Of a stretch of 24,099 nucleotides of DNA, positions 15,456-23,601 are shown one piece after another (within the stretch, counting starts at the first letter, position 1; every line of letters begins with the position of its first letter). The notes beneath the pieces are model-generated. The model saw nothing but the letters and a program-made list of their open reading frames with translations. It was not told the origin of the DNA and made no database searches. The position numbers and the translations under genes were made by a program. The stretch comes from RUG806 sp963624415 (GTDB taxonomy: Bacteria > Bacillota > Clostridia > Oscillospirales > Acutalibacteraceae): positions 1 through 24,099 of the forward strand of contig CAVFPQ010000016.1 in assembly GCA_963624415.1 (NCBI GenBank), given 5' to 3'.

Positions 15456-18104
15456 CTATCCCCTCACCGTCTTTTTAATCTTCTCAACCGATTTTTCACC
15501 GAAGCACAGAATAAAAAATACAGTCGCACTCGCCTGAACTATGTCCGCTATGAAGCCGGAAGCATATGACGCAAGCACACTTTTTATTGAAAGCGATGCC
15601 GGGGAATACATTATAACAGACGCGGGGTTCATAATTCCGCCGTAAATTATTATCGCCGCAGCAGCTCCGTATATCGCCATTGAAAATCTTTTCGGCTGCA
15701 AAATGCCGGTATTGAATATAAGCCCTGCGATAAATCCGACAAGCCCCATTGAAAACATCTGCCACGGTGTCCACGGCCCTTGTGAATAGAACATATTTGA
15801 CACAAGCATTGTGACAGCCCCGGTAAGAAAGCCGGATTTTGCTCCCATTGAAGCACCTGCGATTATCACAACCGCCATGACCGGCTTAAACTGCGGCAGC
15901 ATAAACAGAGCCATTCGCCCGGCAACACCGAGAGCGCACAGAGTGGAAAGTGTCACAATCTCTCTCGCTCCGGGTTTTCGTCCGTCAAAATCGATAAAGA
16001 ACGGCAGTATGCATTCTATTAAAACCACAATCGAAATTATTCCGCTGTTTTTGTTATTCAGAACAAATACGCCGATAAAAAGCGTGACAATAACAAAAAG
16101 AAGTGATACGGCGTATAATAATATTGATTTTCCGCTCGGTTTTTTTCGCTTCTTAACTGTATTTTTTTCTTTCGAAAATCCGAAAAGAGAAATTGCCGCA
16201 CCGAAAAACAGAATAATCAAAAGTGCATACAGAAAAATGTTGTTTTTCTTTACAAATGAATTTATATTAACTCCCGTGAGTGACGATATTTTCGCACCGA
16301 AGCTTACGAGAATAAAATCCGCAATCGCCATGACAGACAGCGCCGCACTCAGAGCTTTTCTTATCGGGGACAACCGTTTTTTCTCGGGCATTTCAGGTGT
16401 CTCCACAGAGCTTTCTTCGATTTTGTCGTTAATCTCGGCGTATGTCTTTATGCTGATTTCTTTCGGCGTTGTCAATAAATTTTGGCTTTGAGATTTGTTG
16501 AATGACGATAATATTTCGTCAACCGTCACAGCATTCGCAATAATATTTTTGGCAATTCTTGCGGCGTTTGTCGAACAGAATGAACTGTCGGAGAAAAATC
16601 TTTGCGGAACATCTTCCGATATTACCGTGCCGTCGGAGAACACTCCGCACATATCGGCAATTTCGGCACAGAAATCGGTGTCGTGACTTACAAGCAATAT
16701 GGCGACACCGTTTTCGGACAGAGCTTTAAGGACTGTTCCCAGCCGTTTTTTAAGCTCGGCATCAAGCCCTTTTGTGGGTTCGTCAAGAAACAGAATATCG
16801 GGTCTGTTTACAAGGAGCTTTGAAAGAGCCGCAAGCTGTGTCTCACCGCCCGACAGCTCAAACGGATTGCGGCTTAAAAGATGTGAAATACCGCACATAT
16901 CGGCAACTTTTTTGATATATAATTCTTTTTCGGACTGTGACAGACTGCTGTCGGCAGCTTCGTACAGGTCATCGAAAACAGTGTCTTTTATAAAAAGCGT
17001 TTTGGCATCCTGCGGCAGAAGAGCCGATTTGCCGTGCCGTTCAATCTTGCCCGACACGCATTTTTTGGCACCGGACAGAACTTTAAGCGCGGTTGTTTTG
17101 CCGGCACCGTTTGCTCCGACAAGTGCGAAAATCTCGCCTTTTTCAAGGGAGAACGAAAAATCTTTCAGTACATCCGCACCGTCTTTTTCGTATCTGAAAT
17201 AACAGTGCGAAGCGGACAAAATATTATTATTATTCGATAAATATTCTTTTACGGAAATTTCGGAAGGAGGATTTTTTTCGGCGTACTTCTTCAGAAACGC
17301 CCGCCCGTCCGACACTGTCCGGGGGCAGTTTTCTTTTCCGTCAAGAGCACACCACACACGCACACCGGACGGAAAGGCGTCAAGAAGTCCGCTGTTGTTC
17401 TCTTTAAGAAACAAAGCCGTGTTTTCGGGAGTGTCACAGCTGACAATTCTGCCGCCGTCAAGCACAATAACGGTGTCGGCAAAGGGCAGTGCCTCGTTTA
17501 ATCGCTGTTCGCTCATTATTACGGTCATGCCGGTTTCCCGGTTAAGCCTTGCGATAAGCTCAATAAAATCGGCGGCGGCTTTTGGATCAAGCTGAGAAGT
17601 CGGTTCATCCAGAATAAGCACCTGCGGCTCGCTGACAACAACACCCGCCAAAGACAGAAGCTGTTTTTGTCCGCCCGAAAGAACGGCAACATCCGCATTC
17701 AGACAGTCGGACAGTCCGAAAAAGTCGGCGGCAAACGATACCCTGCGGCGTATTTCATCCGACGGCACGCCAAGATTTTCAAGACAGAATGAAATTTCAT
17801 GATAGACTTTATCCGTAACCGTCTGCGACTCGGGCGACTGAGAAACAAAGCCGATTTTTTCGGTCTGAGTGCGAAAATCGACCTCGTTTAATTCTTTATC
17901 ATAAAAATAAACACTGCCCTGTTTTTCCCCGTCCGGGGCAAGGCAGGTTTTAAGGTGCCTGAGCAATGTGGATTTGCCGCTTCCGGATTTGCCGCATAAA
18001 AGCACAAAAGAACCTTCGGCAATATGAACAGTCACATTGTCGAGGGCCTTTTTATTCGCACCGGGGTACGAAAAGCTTAAATTTTTGACAGTGAAGCATT
18101 CCAA
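15456..18104 (-). CDS. Fused ECF transporter: two ATPase domains plus membrane S component
   Basis: An 882-residue fusion. ATPase 1 (1-270): Walker A GKSGSGKST (38-46), Q89, signature LSGGQKQL (142-149), Walker B VLILDEP (162-168). The usual SEHRL switch reads SEQRL, so the H-loop histidine is Gln200. ATPase 2 (295-510): Walker A GANGAGKTT (330-338), LSGGETQL (417-424), ILFLDEP, and an intact His474 in VSHD. After a linker come about eight to nine membrane segments (580-870), whose last part (REIVTLSTLCALGVAGR ... QGPWTPWQMFSMGLVGFIAG) looks like an ECF S component that captures substrate. The substrate (vitamin, cobalt or similar) cannot be told. The start is TTG at 18104 behind GGAGG; it overlaps ecfT by 28 bases. 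Confidence 0.88.
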   Translation of the reverse strand: MECFTVKNLSFSYPGANKKALDNVTVHIAEGSFVLLCGKSGSGKSTLLRHLKTCLAPDGEKQGSVYFYDKELNEVDFRTQTEKIGFVSQSPESQTVTDKVYHEISFCLENLGVPSDEIRRRVSFAADFFGLSDCLNADVAVLSGGQKQLLSLAGVVVSEPQVLILDEPTSQLDPKAAADFIELIARLNRETGMTVIMSEQRLNEALPFADTVIVLDGGRIVSCDTPENTALFLKENNSGLLDAFPSGVRVWCALDGKENCPRTVSDGRAFLKKYAEKNPPSEISVKEYLSNNNNILSASHCYFRYEKDGADVLKDFSFSLEKGEIFALVGANGAGKTTALKVLSGAKKCVSGKIERHGKSALLPQDAKTLFIKDTVFDDLYEAADSSLSQSEKELYIKKVADMCGISHLLSRNPFELSGGETQLAALSKLLVNRPDILFLDEPTKGLDAELKKRLGTVLKALSENGVAILLVSHDTDFCAEIADMCGVFSDGTVISEDVPQRFFSDSSFCSTNAARIAKNIIANAVTVDEILSSFNKSQSQNLLTTPKEISIKTYAEINDKIEESSVETPEMPEKKRLSPIRKALSAALSVMAIADFILVSFGAKISSLTGVNINSFVKKNNIFLYALLIILFFGAAISLFGFSKEKNTVKKRKKPSGKSILLYAVSLLFVIVTLFIGVFVLNNKNSGIISIVVLIECILPFFIDFDGRKPGAREIVTLSTLCALGVAGRMALFMLPQFKPVMAVVIIAGASMGAKSGFLTGAVTMLVSNMFYSQGPWTPWQMFSMGLVGFIAGLIFNTGILQPKRFSMAIYGAAAAIIIYGGIMNPASVIMYSPASLSIKSVLASYASGFIADIVQASATVFFILCFGEKSVEKIKKTVRG

Positions 18105-18964
18105 CGCAGTACCTCCGCTGTACAGTAAAATACGGGCATCAGTCCCAACAGAAGAACCGATACGCAGGAAAAAATCGAGAATATATCCGTTTCCGGCAAA
18201 ATGATTTCGGGGTAAAATTCAACGGAAAATCTGCCGCTGACAGCTCCCGTAATGCATATCACGGACAGTATAAGCATAACGGCAATCAGTGAAAAATCAC
18301 GGACTGTAAATCGAAAATGATCGTATGTCGTTCTGTTTTCGAGTCCCCATCCGCGGCTTTTCAGACTGTCTGCGGCTGCGGCTCCGTCGGACAGTGAGCG
18401 TGACACCGCGGCAAAGAAAATTCCGGAGGCGTTTTTCATCCTCTCGGTCAATTTTCCGTCAGTCACGCTTTTTCCGAAGCTCTTCCTCACTTCGTTTATG
18501 TCGGAAATTGTGCGTCTGAATTTGGGCACGGCACGAACTGTCATTGACAAAAGCAACGATACAGACGGCAGATGCCGCCCGAAAAGGGATATAAGCTTAT
18601 CCGCCGGCAGACACCTGTTAAACGCCACACACCACAACAGAACGGTTGCGGTCATGACACCCGACGACAGACCGTAAAGCGTGCTTTCGAGTGTAATATC
18701 ACTCCCCCACGGCACAGTAAAAAGCACCGTTGAACCCTCGTGATTGAAAAGAGGATTCACAAGCGTAAAAATAAGCACAATCGGAATGATGCCCCGCACT
18801 AAAAAAGCCGGGCTTTGCTTTTTTCCGAACACAAGAGCATACAGCAGAGCACACAAAAGCCCTGCCGCCTGCACCGCCGGATGCCGCACGGTCATTGCGA
18901 TGAGCATCACGGAAATAAAATATATCAGATTTGTAATCGGGTGAAGAAATGAAAATCTATCCAT
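18077..18964 (-). CDS. ecfT: ECF transporter transmembrane coupling protein EcfT
   Basis: A 295-residue membrane protein of the EcfT/CbiQ family, which links the ATPase pair to the substrate-binding S component. About six hydrophobic segments are visible, and a coupling-helix motif SLKSRGWGL (about 206-214, an xRG signature) precedes the last pair. With the following fusion gene it makes a complete ECF transporter (T plus A-A-S) in two genes. The start chosen is the ATG at 18964; TTG at 18976 and GTG at 18967 are alternatives, and none has a visible Shine-Dalgarno sequence because a heptamer array runs almost to the start codon. Confidence 0.88.
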   Translation of the reverse strand: MDRFSFLHPITNLIYFISVMLIAMTVRHPAVQAAGLLCALLYALVFGKKQSPAFLVRGIIPIVLIFTLVNPLFNHEGSTVLFTVPWGSDITLESTLYGLSSGVMTATVLLWCVAFNRCLPADKLISLFGRHLPSVSLLLSMTVRAVPKFRRTISDINEVRKSFGKSVTDGKLTERMKNASGIFFAAVSRSLSDGAAAADSLKSRGWGLENRTTYDHFRFTVRDFSLIAVMLILSVICITGAVSGRFSVEFYPEIILPETDIFSIFSCVSVLLLGLMPVFYCTAEVLRWNASLSKI

Positions 18965-19108
18965 CACGTAATACAATTAGCATTGAGCGGTCGGTAACCG
19001 GTATTCAGCAGCCGGTGTATTCCGAAATTATTAATTGTTATGCGAAGCTTCATCGGTCACTGACCACTGAATACTGACCACTAACCGATGAACGCCGACA
19101 ACTGATTA
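18965..19108. repeat. Heptamer arrays between asnA and ecfT
   Basis: Almost the whole gap is made of 7-base units: GCATTGA, GCGGTCG, GTAACCG, GTATTCA, GCAGCCG on the ecfT side, a central TTATTAATTGTTATGCGAAGCTT piece, then CTGACCA, CTGAATA, CTGACCA, CTAACCG, ATGAACG, CCGACAA, CTGATTA. The last unit contains the asnA stop codon (minus-strand TAA, 19106-19108). No promoter or terminator is obvious. Confidence 0.75.
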
Positions 19109-20116
19109 CAGAAGGATTATATTGTGTTCCTCGCACTCATGTCTCATATCATCGGGCCAGATTGAAACCTGTACCTCGCCTATATGGGCTTTTTGAAGGA
19201 GGAGCATGCATATGCGTGACTGACCGAGACCGCCGCCGATTGTAAGGGGCAGAGTGCCGTCAAGAATGCCCTTGTGATAGGGGAACTGCTCTCTTTCGAG
19301 GGCATCGCTCTTTTTAAGCTGTTCATGAAGGCTTGTTTCATCTACACGAACGCCCATTGAGGATATTTCAAAAGCGCATTTAAGCACATCGTTCCATATA
19401 AGAATATCGCCGTTAAGTGACCAGTCGTCATAGTCGGGTGCTCTGCCGTCATGCTTCTCGCCGTTTTTGAGCTTGTCGCCTATGTGCATAAGGAACACCG
19501 TTTTGTGTGCCTTGACAATTTCATTCTCACGCTGCTTGGGAGTAAGATCGGGGTACATATCGAGAAGCTCTTCTGTTGTGATAAAGAAAACATCGGGGCA
19601 GATTTCGCACGAGAGAGCGGGGAATGCCTTTTTTACTTCGTCATTTGTATCGGACAGAGCTTTTACTATCTTTCTGACAGTCGCTTTAAGATATTCGGTG
19701 TTTCTGTCTTCACGTGTGATGACCTTTTCCCAGTCCCACTGGTCGACAAAGAGTGAGTGCATATTGTCGCAGTCGTCATCACGGCGAATGGCGTTCATAT
19801 CGGTATAGATGCCGACACCGGGCTCATAGCCGTATTTGCCGAGAGCGGTTCTTTTCCATTTCGCGAGGCTCTGAACAACCTCGGCGACACCGTCGATTTC
19901 TTTCATGGTGAAGTGAACCTTGCGTTCCACGCCGTTTAAGTCGTCATTGATGCCGGATGCTTTTGTTACCATAAGGGGTGCGGTAATACGGTCAAGATTG
20001 AGTGATACGGACAGATTTTTCTGAAATGTATCTTTTACGAGCTTGATAGCCTTCTGAGTTTCTCTCTGAGTTAATGCGGATGAATATTTTTCGGGATATA
20101 CCATTGTGCGTGACAC
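19106..20116 (-). CDS. asnA: Aspartate-ammonia ligase (asparagine synthetase A)
   Basis: Makes asparagine from aspartate, ammonia and ATP in the cytoplasm; a class II aminoacyl-tRNA synthetase-like fold. The 336-residue protein shows the family landmarks SGINDDLNGVERKV, VVQSLAKWKRTAL, YTDMNAIRRDD, HSLFVDQWDWEK and the C-terminal GGGLGQSRICMLLL. The start is GTG at 20116, seven bases behind AAAGGAGG; ATG at 20104 is the alternative. The frame stays open to 20224, but that extension is repeat sequence. It follows asnS, so the T-box upstream of asnS probably governs both, matching asparagine supply to uncharged tRNA-Asn. Confidence 0.95.
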   Translation of the reverse strand: MSRTMVYPEKYSSALTQRETQKAIKLVKDTFQKNLSVSLNLDRITAPLMVTKASGINDDLNGVERKVHFTMKEIDGVAEVVQSLAKWKRTALGKYGYEPGVGIYTDMNAIRRDDDCDNMHSLFVDQWDWEKVITREDRNTEYLKATVRKIVKALSDTNDEVKKAFPALSCEICPDVFFITTEELLDMYPDLTPKQRENEIVKAHKTVFLMHIGDKLKNGEKHDGRAPDYDDWSLNGDILIWNDVLKCAFEISSMGVRVDETSLHEQLKKSDALEREQFPYHKGILDGTLPLTIGGGLGQSRICMLLLQKAHIGEVQVSIWPDDMRHECEEHNIILL

Positions 20117-20170
20117 GGGAAAGCCTCCTTTTATAGTTAAACTTACGATATGATTTGCACTTATAAAGTT

Positions 20171-20325
20171 TCTGATTAACAATTGCGGAAAACGCCCTGC
20201 GTTTTGGATTGTAAAGCTTCGCAAGATATTATTTCATCAACAGTGAATTGTTTTTATGTCTGCGAAGCCGATACAAATCAATTCAGCAGAACTTCCGATA
20301 TTGTTAATTATTAATTGATTTTGAT
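20171..20325. repeat. Two opposed modular repeats between asnS and asnA
   Basis: A plus-oriented copy (20171-20225) has TTAACAATT, hairpin AAAACGC-cct-GCGTTTT (20189-20205), then GGATTGTAAAGCTTCGCAAG. A minus-oriented copy (20325-20261) has TTAATAATTAACAAT, a weaker AAGTTC/GAATT hairpin, then GATTTGTATCGGCTTCGCAG. The GCTTCGCA boxes (20216-20223 and 20261-20268) face each other, so the region is a large imperfect inverted repeat. Confidence 0.8.
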
Positions 20326-20369
20326 TGACTGAATGAATTAATTACAGCGACAAAGCAGTCGTCTGTTTT

Positions 20370-21746
20370 TTATCTTATGCTTCCGACTGTTCTGGGATAG
20401 AATATAACGTCTCTGATGTTCTGCATACCGGTGCAGTACATGACAAGGCGTTCAAAGCCGAGGCCGAAGCCGGAGTGCGGAACGGTGCCGTACTTGCGAA
20501 GGTCAAGATAATCATGGTAGTCATCTGTGGACATACCCTTTTCCTTCATGGCGTTCAAGAGCTTTGTAAGGTCGGACTCTCTCTCACTGCCGCCGATAAT
20601 CTCGCCGACACCGGGAACAAGAAGATCGGTTGCGGCAACCGTCTTGCCGTCGGGATTCTGCTTCATATAGAAGCTCTTTATATCCTTGGGATAGTTAATG
20701 AGGAATACGGGCTTGTTGTATATTTTCTCGGTAATGTAACGCTCGTGCTCGCTCTGAAGGTCACAGCCCCACTCAACGGGGTACTCGAATTTCACATCGG
20801 CCTTTTTAAGCATTTCTATTGCATCGGTATAGTCAACAACGGCAAAGTCATTGTTTACGACGTTTAAGAGCTTATCGGTGAGGCCCTTTTCAACACGGCT
20901 TTCGAAGAACTTAAGCTCCTCGGGGCATTTCTCCATAAAGTCATTGATGACATATTTTATCATGGACTCGGCGAACTCGATTAAATCGGGAAGCTCGCAG
21001 AAGGCTATTTCGGGCTCAACGTGCCAGAACTCGGCAACATGACGCAGAGTGTTGCTCTTTTCCGCTCTGAAGGACGGGCCGAAAGTATAAATCTTGCCGA
21101 GTGCCATTGCGGCAACTTCGCCCTCAAGCTGACCGGATACGGAAAGTCCGGCTTTTCTGCCGAAGAAATCATCGGCATAATATTCCTCGGCGTTTTTGTA
21201 TTTGTCGGAGTAGCCGATTGTGGTTACCTTGAACATTTCGCCCGCGCCCTCACAGTCCGAGCCTGTTATGAGGGGTGTGTTCACATAGACAAAGCCTCTG
21301 TCCTGGAAAAAGCGGTGAATTGCCGCCGCCATAACGGAACGAACTCTGAAAACGGCATTGAATGTATTTGTACGAACTCTGATATGCGGAATTTCACGGA
21401 GAGTTTCAAGCTTCTGGAATTTTTTCTGAAGAGGATAGTCTGCGGGGCAGATACCGAGAACGGTAATTTCCTCGGCGTTTATTTCGGGTGTGCCGTGATT
21501 TTCGTTTGCGACAACAGTGCCGATTATCTTGAGAGAAGTGCCGAGCTTGGTTGCTTCTTCGGGCAGAACACAGCTGCCGTTTTTGTCGATGACTATCTGA
21601 AGATGTTCAAGCGTTGTGCCGTCATTGAGCGCGAGGAACGCCACGTTCTTTGAGTCACGTGCGGTGCGTACCCATCCGCAGACGGTAACGCTCTTGCCGA
21701 TGTAATCGGTTGTTGTCAGAATGTCTTTGATGTCGATGTGCTTCAT
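20370..21746 (-). CDS. asnS: Asparaginyl-tRNA synthetase
   Basis: Charges tRNA-Asn with asparagine for translation. The 458-residue class IIb synthetase has an N-terminal OB-fold anticodon-binding domain (about 15-115, SVTVCGWVRTARDSKNVAFLALNDG), then the catalytic core with motif 2 FRAEKSNTLRHVAEFWHVEPE and motif 3 GFGLGFERLVMYCTG; it ends in the usual DVIFYPRTVGSIR. The start is the ATG at 21746 behind GGAGG. Expression is controlled by the T-box leader at 22041-22312, which is unusually far upstream because repeats lie between. Confidence 0.97.
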   Translation of the reverse strand: MKHIDIKDILTTTDYIGKSVTVCGWVRTARDSKNVAFLALNDGTTLEHLQIVIDKNGSCVLPEEATKLGTSLKIIGTVVANENHGTPEINAEEITVLGICPADYPLQKKFQKLETLREIPHIRVRTNTFNAVFRVRSVMAAAIHRFFQDRGFVYVNTPLITGSDCEGAGEMFKVTTIGYSDKYKNAEEYYADDFFGRKAGLSVSGQLEGEVAAMALGKIYTFGPSFRAEKSNTLRHVAEFWHVEPEIAFCELPDLIEFAESMIKYVINDFMEKCPEELKFFESRVEKGLTDKLLNVVNNDFAVVDYTDAIEMLKKADVKFEYPVEWGCDLQSEHERYITEKIYNKPVFLINYPKDIKSFYMKQNPDGKTVAATDLLVPGVGEIIGGSERESDLTKLLNAMKEKGMSTDDYHDYLDLRKYGTVPHSGFGLGFERLVMYCTGMQNIRDVIFYPRTVGSIR

Positions 21747-21839
21747 GGGAAAACCTCCGTATGCTGTAAATTAGTGTATAGTTATGATTATAAGTCAGTT
21801 GGGTAATCGGCGGTCGGTTGCAACGAAAGGGACCGGGGC

Positions 21840-22001
21840 TGAGGAAGACACCACGTGTCTTGGTAATGCATAATGTAGAATGCATAATGCATAATTTCGG
21901 AAGTCCTGCGGACTTGATTTATATAGCTTCGCAGGAGAGACGATATAATATAATTATCGGGCTTTTTTGCGAATGGTGAGCAATGAGCTTCGCAAATTTT
22001 A
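21840..22001. repeat. Modular intergenic repeats between the T-box and asnS
   Basis: Plus-strand order: hairpin AAGACAC-cac-GTGTCTT (21845-21861), heptamers AATGCAT, AATGTAG, AATGCAT, AATGCAT, hairpin AAGTCC-tgc-GGACTT (21901-21915), TTTATATAGCTTCGCAGGAG, a spacer, then an 8-bp stem TTTGCGAA/TTCGCAAA (21966-21996). The piece from 21864 on is a near copy of 14954-15091. The block lies within the asnS transcript leader. Confidence 0.85.
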
Positions 22002-22040
22002 ATTTTTTCTGATTTTCGATTGCGGATTTTTATGTGCAAT

Positions 22041-22086
22041 AAAAAAAACAGCCACCTCATCCTGAATATATAGGACGAGCAGCTGT
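22041..22086 (-). terminator. T-box regulatory terminator
   Basis: On the minus strand ACAGCTGCTCGTCCT pairs imperfectly with AGGATGAGGTGGCTGT across a short loop and is followed by eight T (22041-22048). The 5' arm follows directly on the T-box antiterminator sequence, so the two structures are mutually exclusive as expected. Confidence 0.9.
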
Positions 22087-22312
22087 AACCCGCGGTACCA
22101 CCTATGTTGCGTCTGTTGACGCCTCCTTCGCTTCACGCTCTCTGCGGAAAGCTTCTGCCGATAACGGAACGCCGCCGTCTCCCCTACTGAGGCCGAAGTC
22201 CTTTGGGTTTGAAGCTCCGAAGTGTTCTTCACACAAAGCGTATTATGCGGCTTTCAGCATTCGCCGCACTCTCTGGGAACCGTTTTCTGTGCTACTTTTC
22301 TTCATCAGTGCT
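22041..22312 (-). promoter_or_regulatory. T-box riboswitch leader of asnS
   Basis: A T-box leader senses uncharged tRNA and permits read-through of a terminator. Minus-strand landmarks in order: GATGAAGAAAAGTAG at the base of stem I, the AGAGAG distal-loop motif, a specifier region GAAGAACACTTC where AAC (complement at 22224-22226) fits asparagine, then the T-box sequence AGGTGGTACCGCGGG (22089-22103) and the terminator. The AAC specifier agrees with the downstream asnS; GAA overlaps the same stretch, so the codon register is judged from context. Confidence 0.92.
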
Positions 22313-22325
22313 TTTAGATATACGA

Positions 22326-22354
22326 ATTATAACGGTTTTTGACCGTCTTGTCAA
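22326..22354 (-). promoter_or_regulatory. Consensus sigma-A promoter of the asnS T-box transcript
   Basis: Minus strand TTGACA (22349-22354), 17-base spacer, TATAAT (22326-22331): a perfect housekeeping promoter placing the transcript start a few bases before T-box stem I. The spacer contains the inverted repeat ACGGT-caaaa-ACCGT (22332-22346), a possible operator. Confidence 0.9.
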
Positions 22355-22512
22355 GTGCGGCAGTTGATTTTTATGAATTTATCGCCAAATCCGCAATGCG
22401 AACAATTATCAAAAATACCAAAAAGATATCCGCAAAAGTTTTTTATAAAATGTGCATTGCCGGTGTTTTGTGTCGAAATTGAACTTAAAGTGTAGATTTG
22501 TTCTGAAATGTG

Positions 22513-22521
22513 TGTTACAAT
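22513..22521 (+). promoter_or_regulatory. Possible extended -10 promoter of the secreted hydrolase
   Basis: TGTTACAAT fits an extended -10 (TGnTACAAT) 36 bases before the ATG. No good -35 lies at the right spacing. The preceding 22355-22512 segment is AT-rich and shows no other feature. Confidence 0.4.
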
Positions 22522-22557
22522 TATATGTGTAATATTTTCCGGAAGGAATGATTTTCG

Positions 22558-23601
22558 ATGAAAAAGACAGTTTCCGTACTTCTTGCGATGCTTATGCTCG
22601 TTTTATGTGCGCTGCCCGTATCCGCGATTTCAATTTCAAAGGGCACGGACGCACTCAATAAGACAATGCCGGACGGCAAAAATTCCGATGTGAATATCGA
22701 TTATGTTTATTTTTCTCCCGTGAAGGGCAACTCGGATACGACAAAATATCCCATTTTTGTCTGGCTGCACGGCATGAACAGCGGCAAAGTAAAGCGTCAG
22801 CAGTTAAGCTGGTATGAATTTTCAAACTGGGCAAGTGATGAATATCAGTCACGTTTCGAAAATGCCGGCGGATGCTTCCTTCTTGCGCCCCGTGCGAACA
22901 ATTCTCAGAACAACTGGGACGGCACGGACTGCTCCGTACTTAAAAAGGTTATCGATGCGTTTATAGCACAGTATGCCGACAACATAGACACCGACCGTAT
23001 TTATATCGGCGGCTATTCGACAGGCGGCACAATGGTATGGGAGATGCTCTCTCAGTATCCCGATTTCTTTGCGGCGGGGCTTCCCCTTGCGTCGATTACA
23101 CAGCCCTCGTCTTCTCAGTTAAGTCAGCTCGGAAAGGTATCGATATGGATGATGGCAAGCGACAATGATCCATATCCTCTTGCCGGCAGTGAGGACGCCA
23201 TTACAACATTCAATTATCTTCAGAGTACAACAAACCGCAAAACCGGTGTTCGTATAACCACATTCAGCGATGTGGTTTTTGCCGACTACACACGCAGGAC
23301 GGTGTGGTCAGACGGCAAATATGTTGTATCGGACAAAGCCCAGCACTATCTGTGGGAGGCCGTAACATACGATATGCATATGTCCGACGGCAAAACGCCC
23401 TATGTAAACACAACGACAAAGGACGCCGCCGGCAATACCATAACATTCGAAGACCCCACCGAGGGTGTTATCTCGTGGCTTTCGGCACAGTCAAAAACAA
23501 GCGAGAACATGACAAACAATGTAAGCTTCTTGCAAAGAATTATTCTTGCGATTAAGAAATTCTTCCAGATGTTTGCGACTATATTCAAGAGATTTAAGTA
23601 A
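22558..23601 (+). CDS. Secreted alpha/beta-hydrolase (esterase-like)
   Basis: A 347-residue exported enzyme resembling feruloyl esterase/PHB-depolymerase-type hydrolases. A signal peptide (1-23, ending VSA) is followed by the oxyanion-hole strand YPIFVWLHG (His71-Gly72), the nucleophile elbow GGYSTGG with Ser154, an acid candidate Asp204 in ASDNDPYPL, and His263 in AQHYLWE. The C-terminus (about 322-347, FLQRIILAIKKFFQMFATIFKRFK) is a hydrophobic, lysine-rich amphipathic helix that may tether it to the membrane or wall. The start is the ATG at 22558 behind GGAAGGAA. It is the only plus-strand gene and its promoter diverges from that of asnS. Substrate not assignable; carbohydrate ester or peptide are both possible. 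Confidence 0.85.
   Translation: MKKTVSVLLAMLMLVLCALPVSAISISKGTDALNKTMPDGKNSDVNIDYVYFSPVKGNSDTTKYPIFVWLHGMNSGKVKRQQLSWYEFSNWASDEYQSRFENAGGCFLLAPRANNSQNNWDGTDCSVLKKVIDAFIAQYADNIDTDRIYIGGYSTGGTMVWEMLSQYPDFFAAGLPLASITQPSSSQLSQLGKVSIWMMASDNDPYPLAGSEDAITTFNYLQSTTNRKTGVRITTFSDVVFADYTRRTVWSDGKYVVSDKAQHYLWEAVTYDMHMSDGKTPYVNTTTKDAAGNTITFEDPTEGVISWLSAQSKTSENMTNNVSFLQRIILAIKKFFQMFATIFKRFK

Noticed and set aside
15115..15537. Plus-strand open frames across the GC-rich island
   Set aside because: Low-complexity arginine/proline/serine-rich translations, inverted-repeat sequence, no ribosome site; one overlaps the ECF transporter C-terminus antisense.
20117..20224. Longer N-terminus of AsnA starting at 20224
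   Set aside because: The extra residues are encoded by the modular repeat and run across the AAAGGAGG site; known AsnA proteins begin near the GTG/ATG at 20116/20104.
20328..20369. Terminator after asnS
   Set aside because: An ACAG-CGAC/GTCG-CTGT stem with a bulge is present on the minus strand, but no T run follows, so read-through into asnA is more likely.
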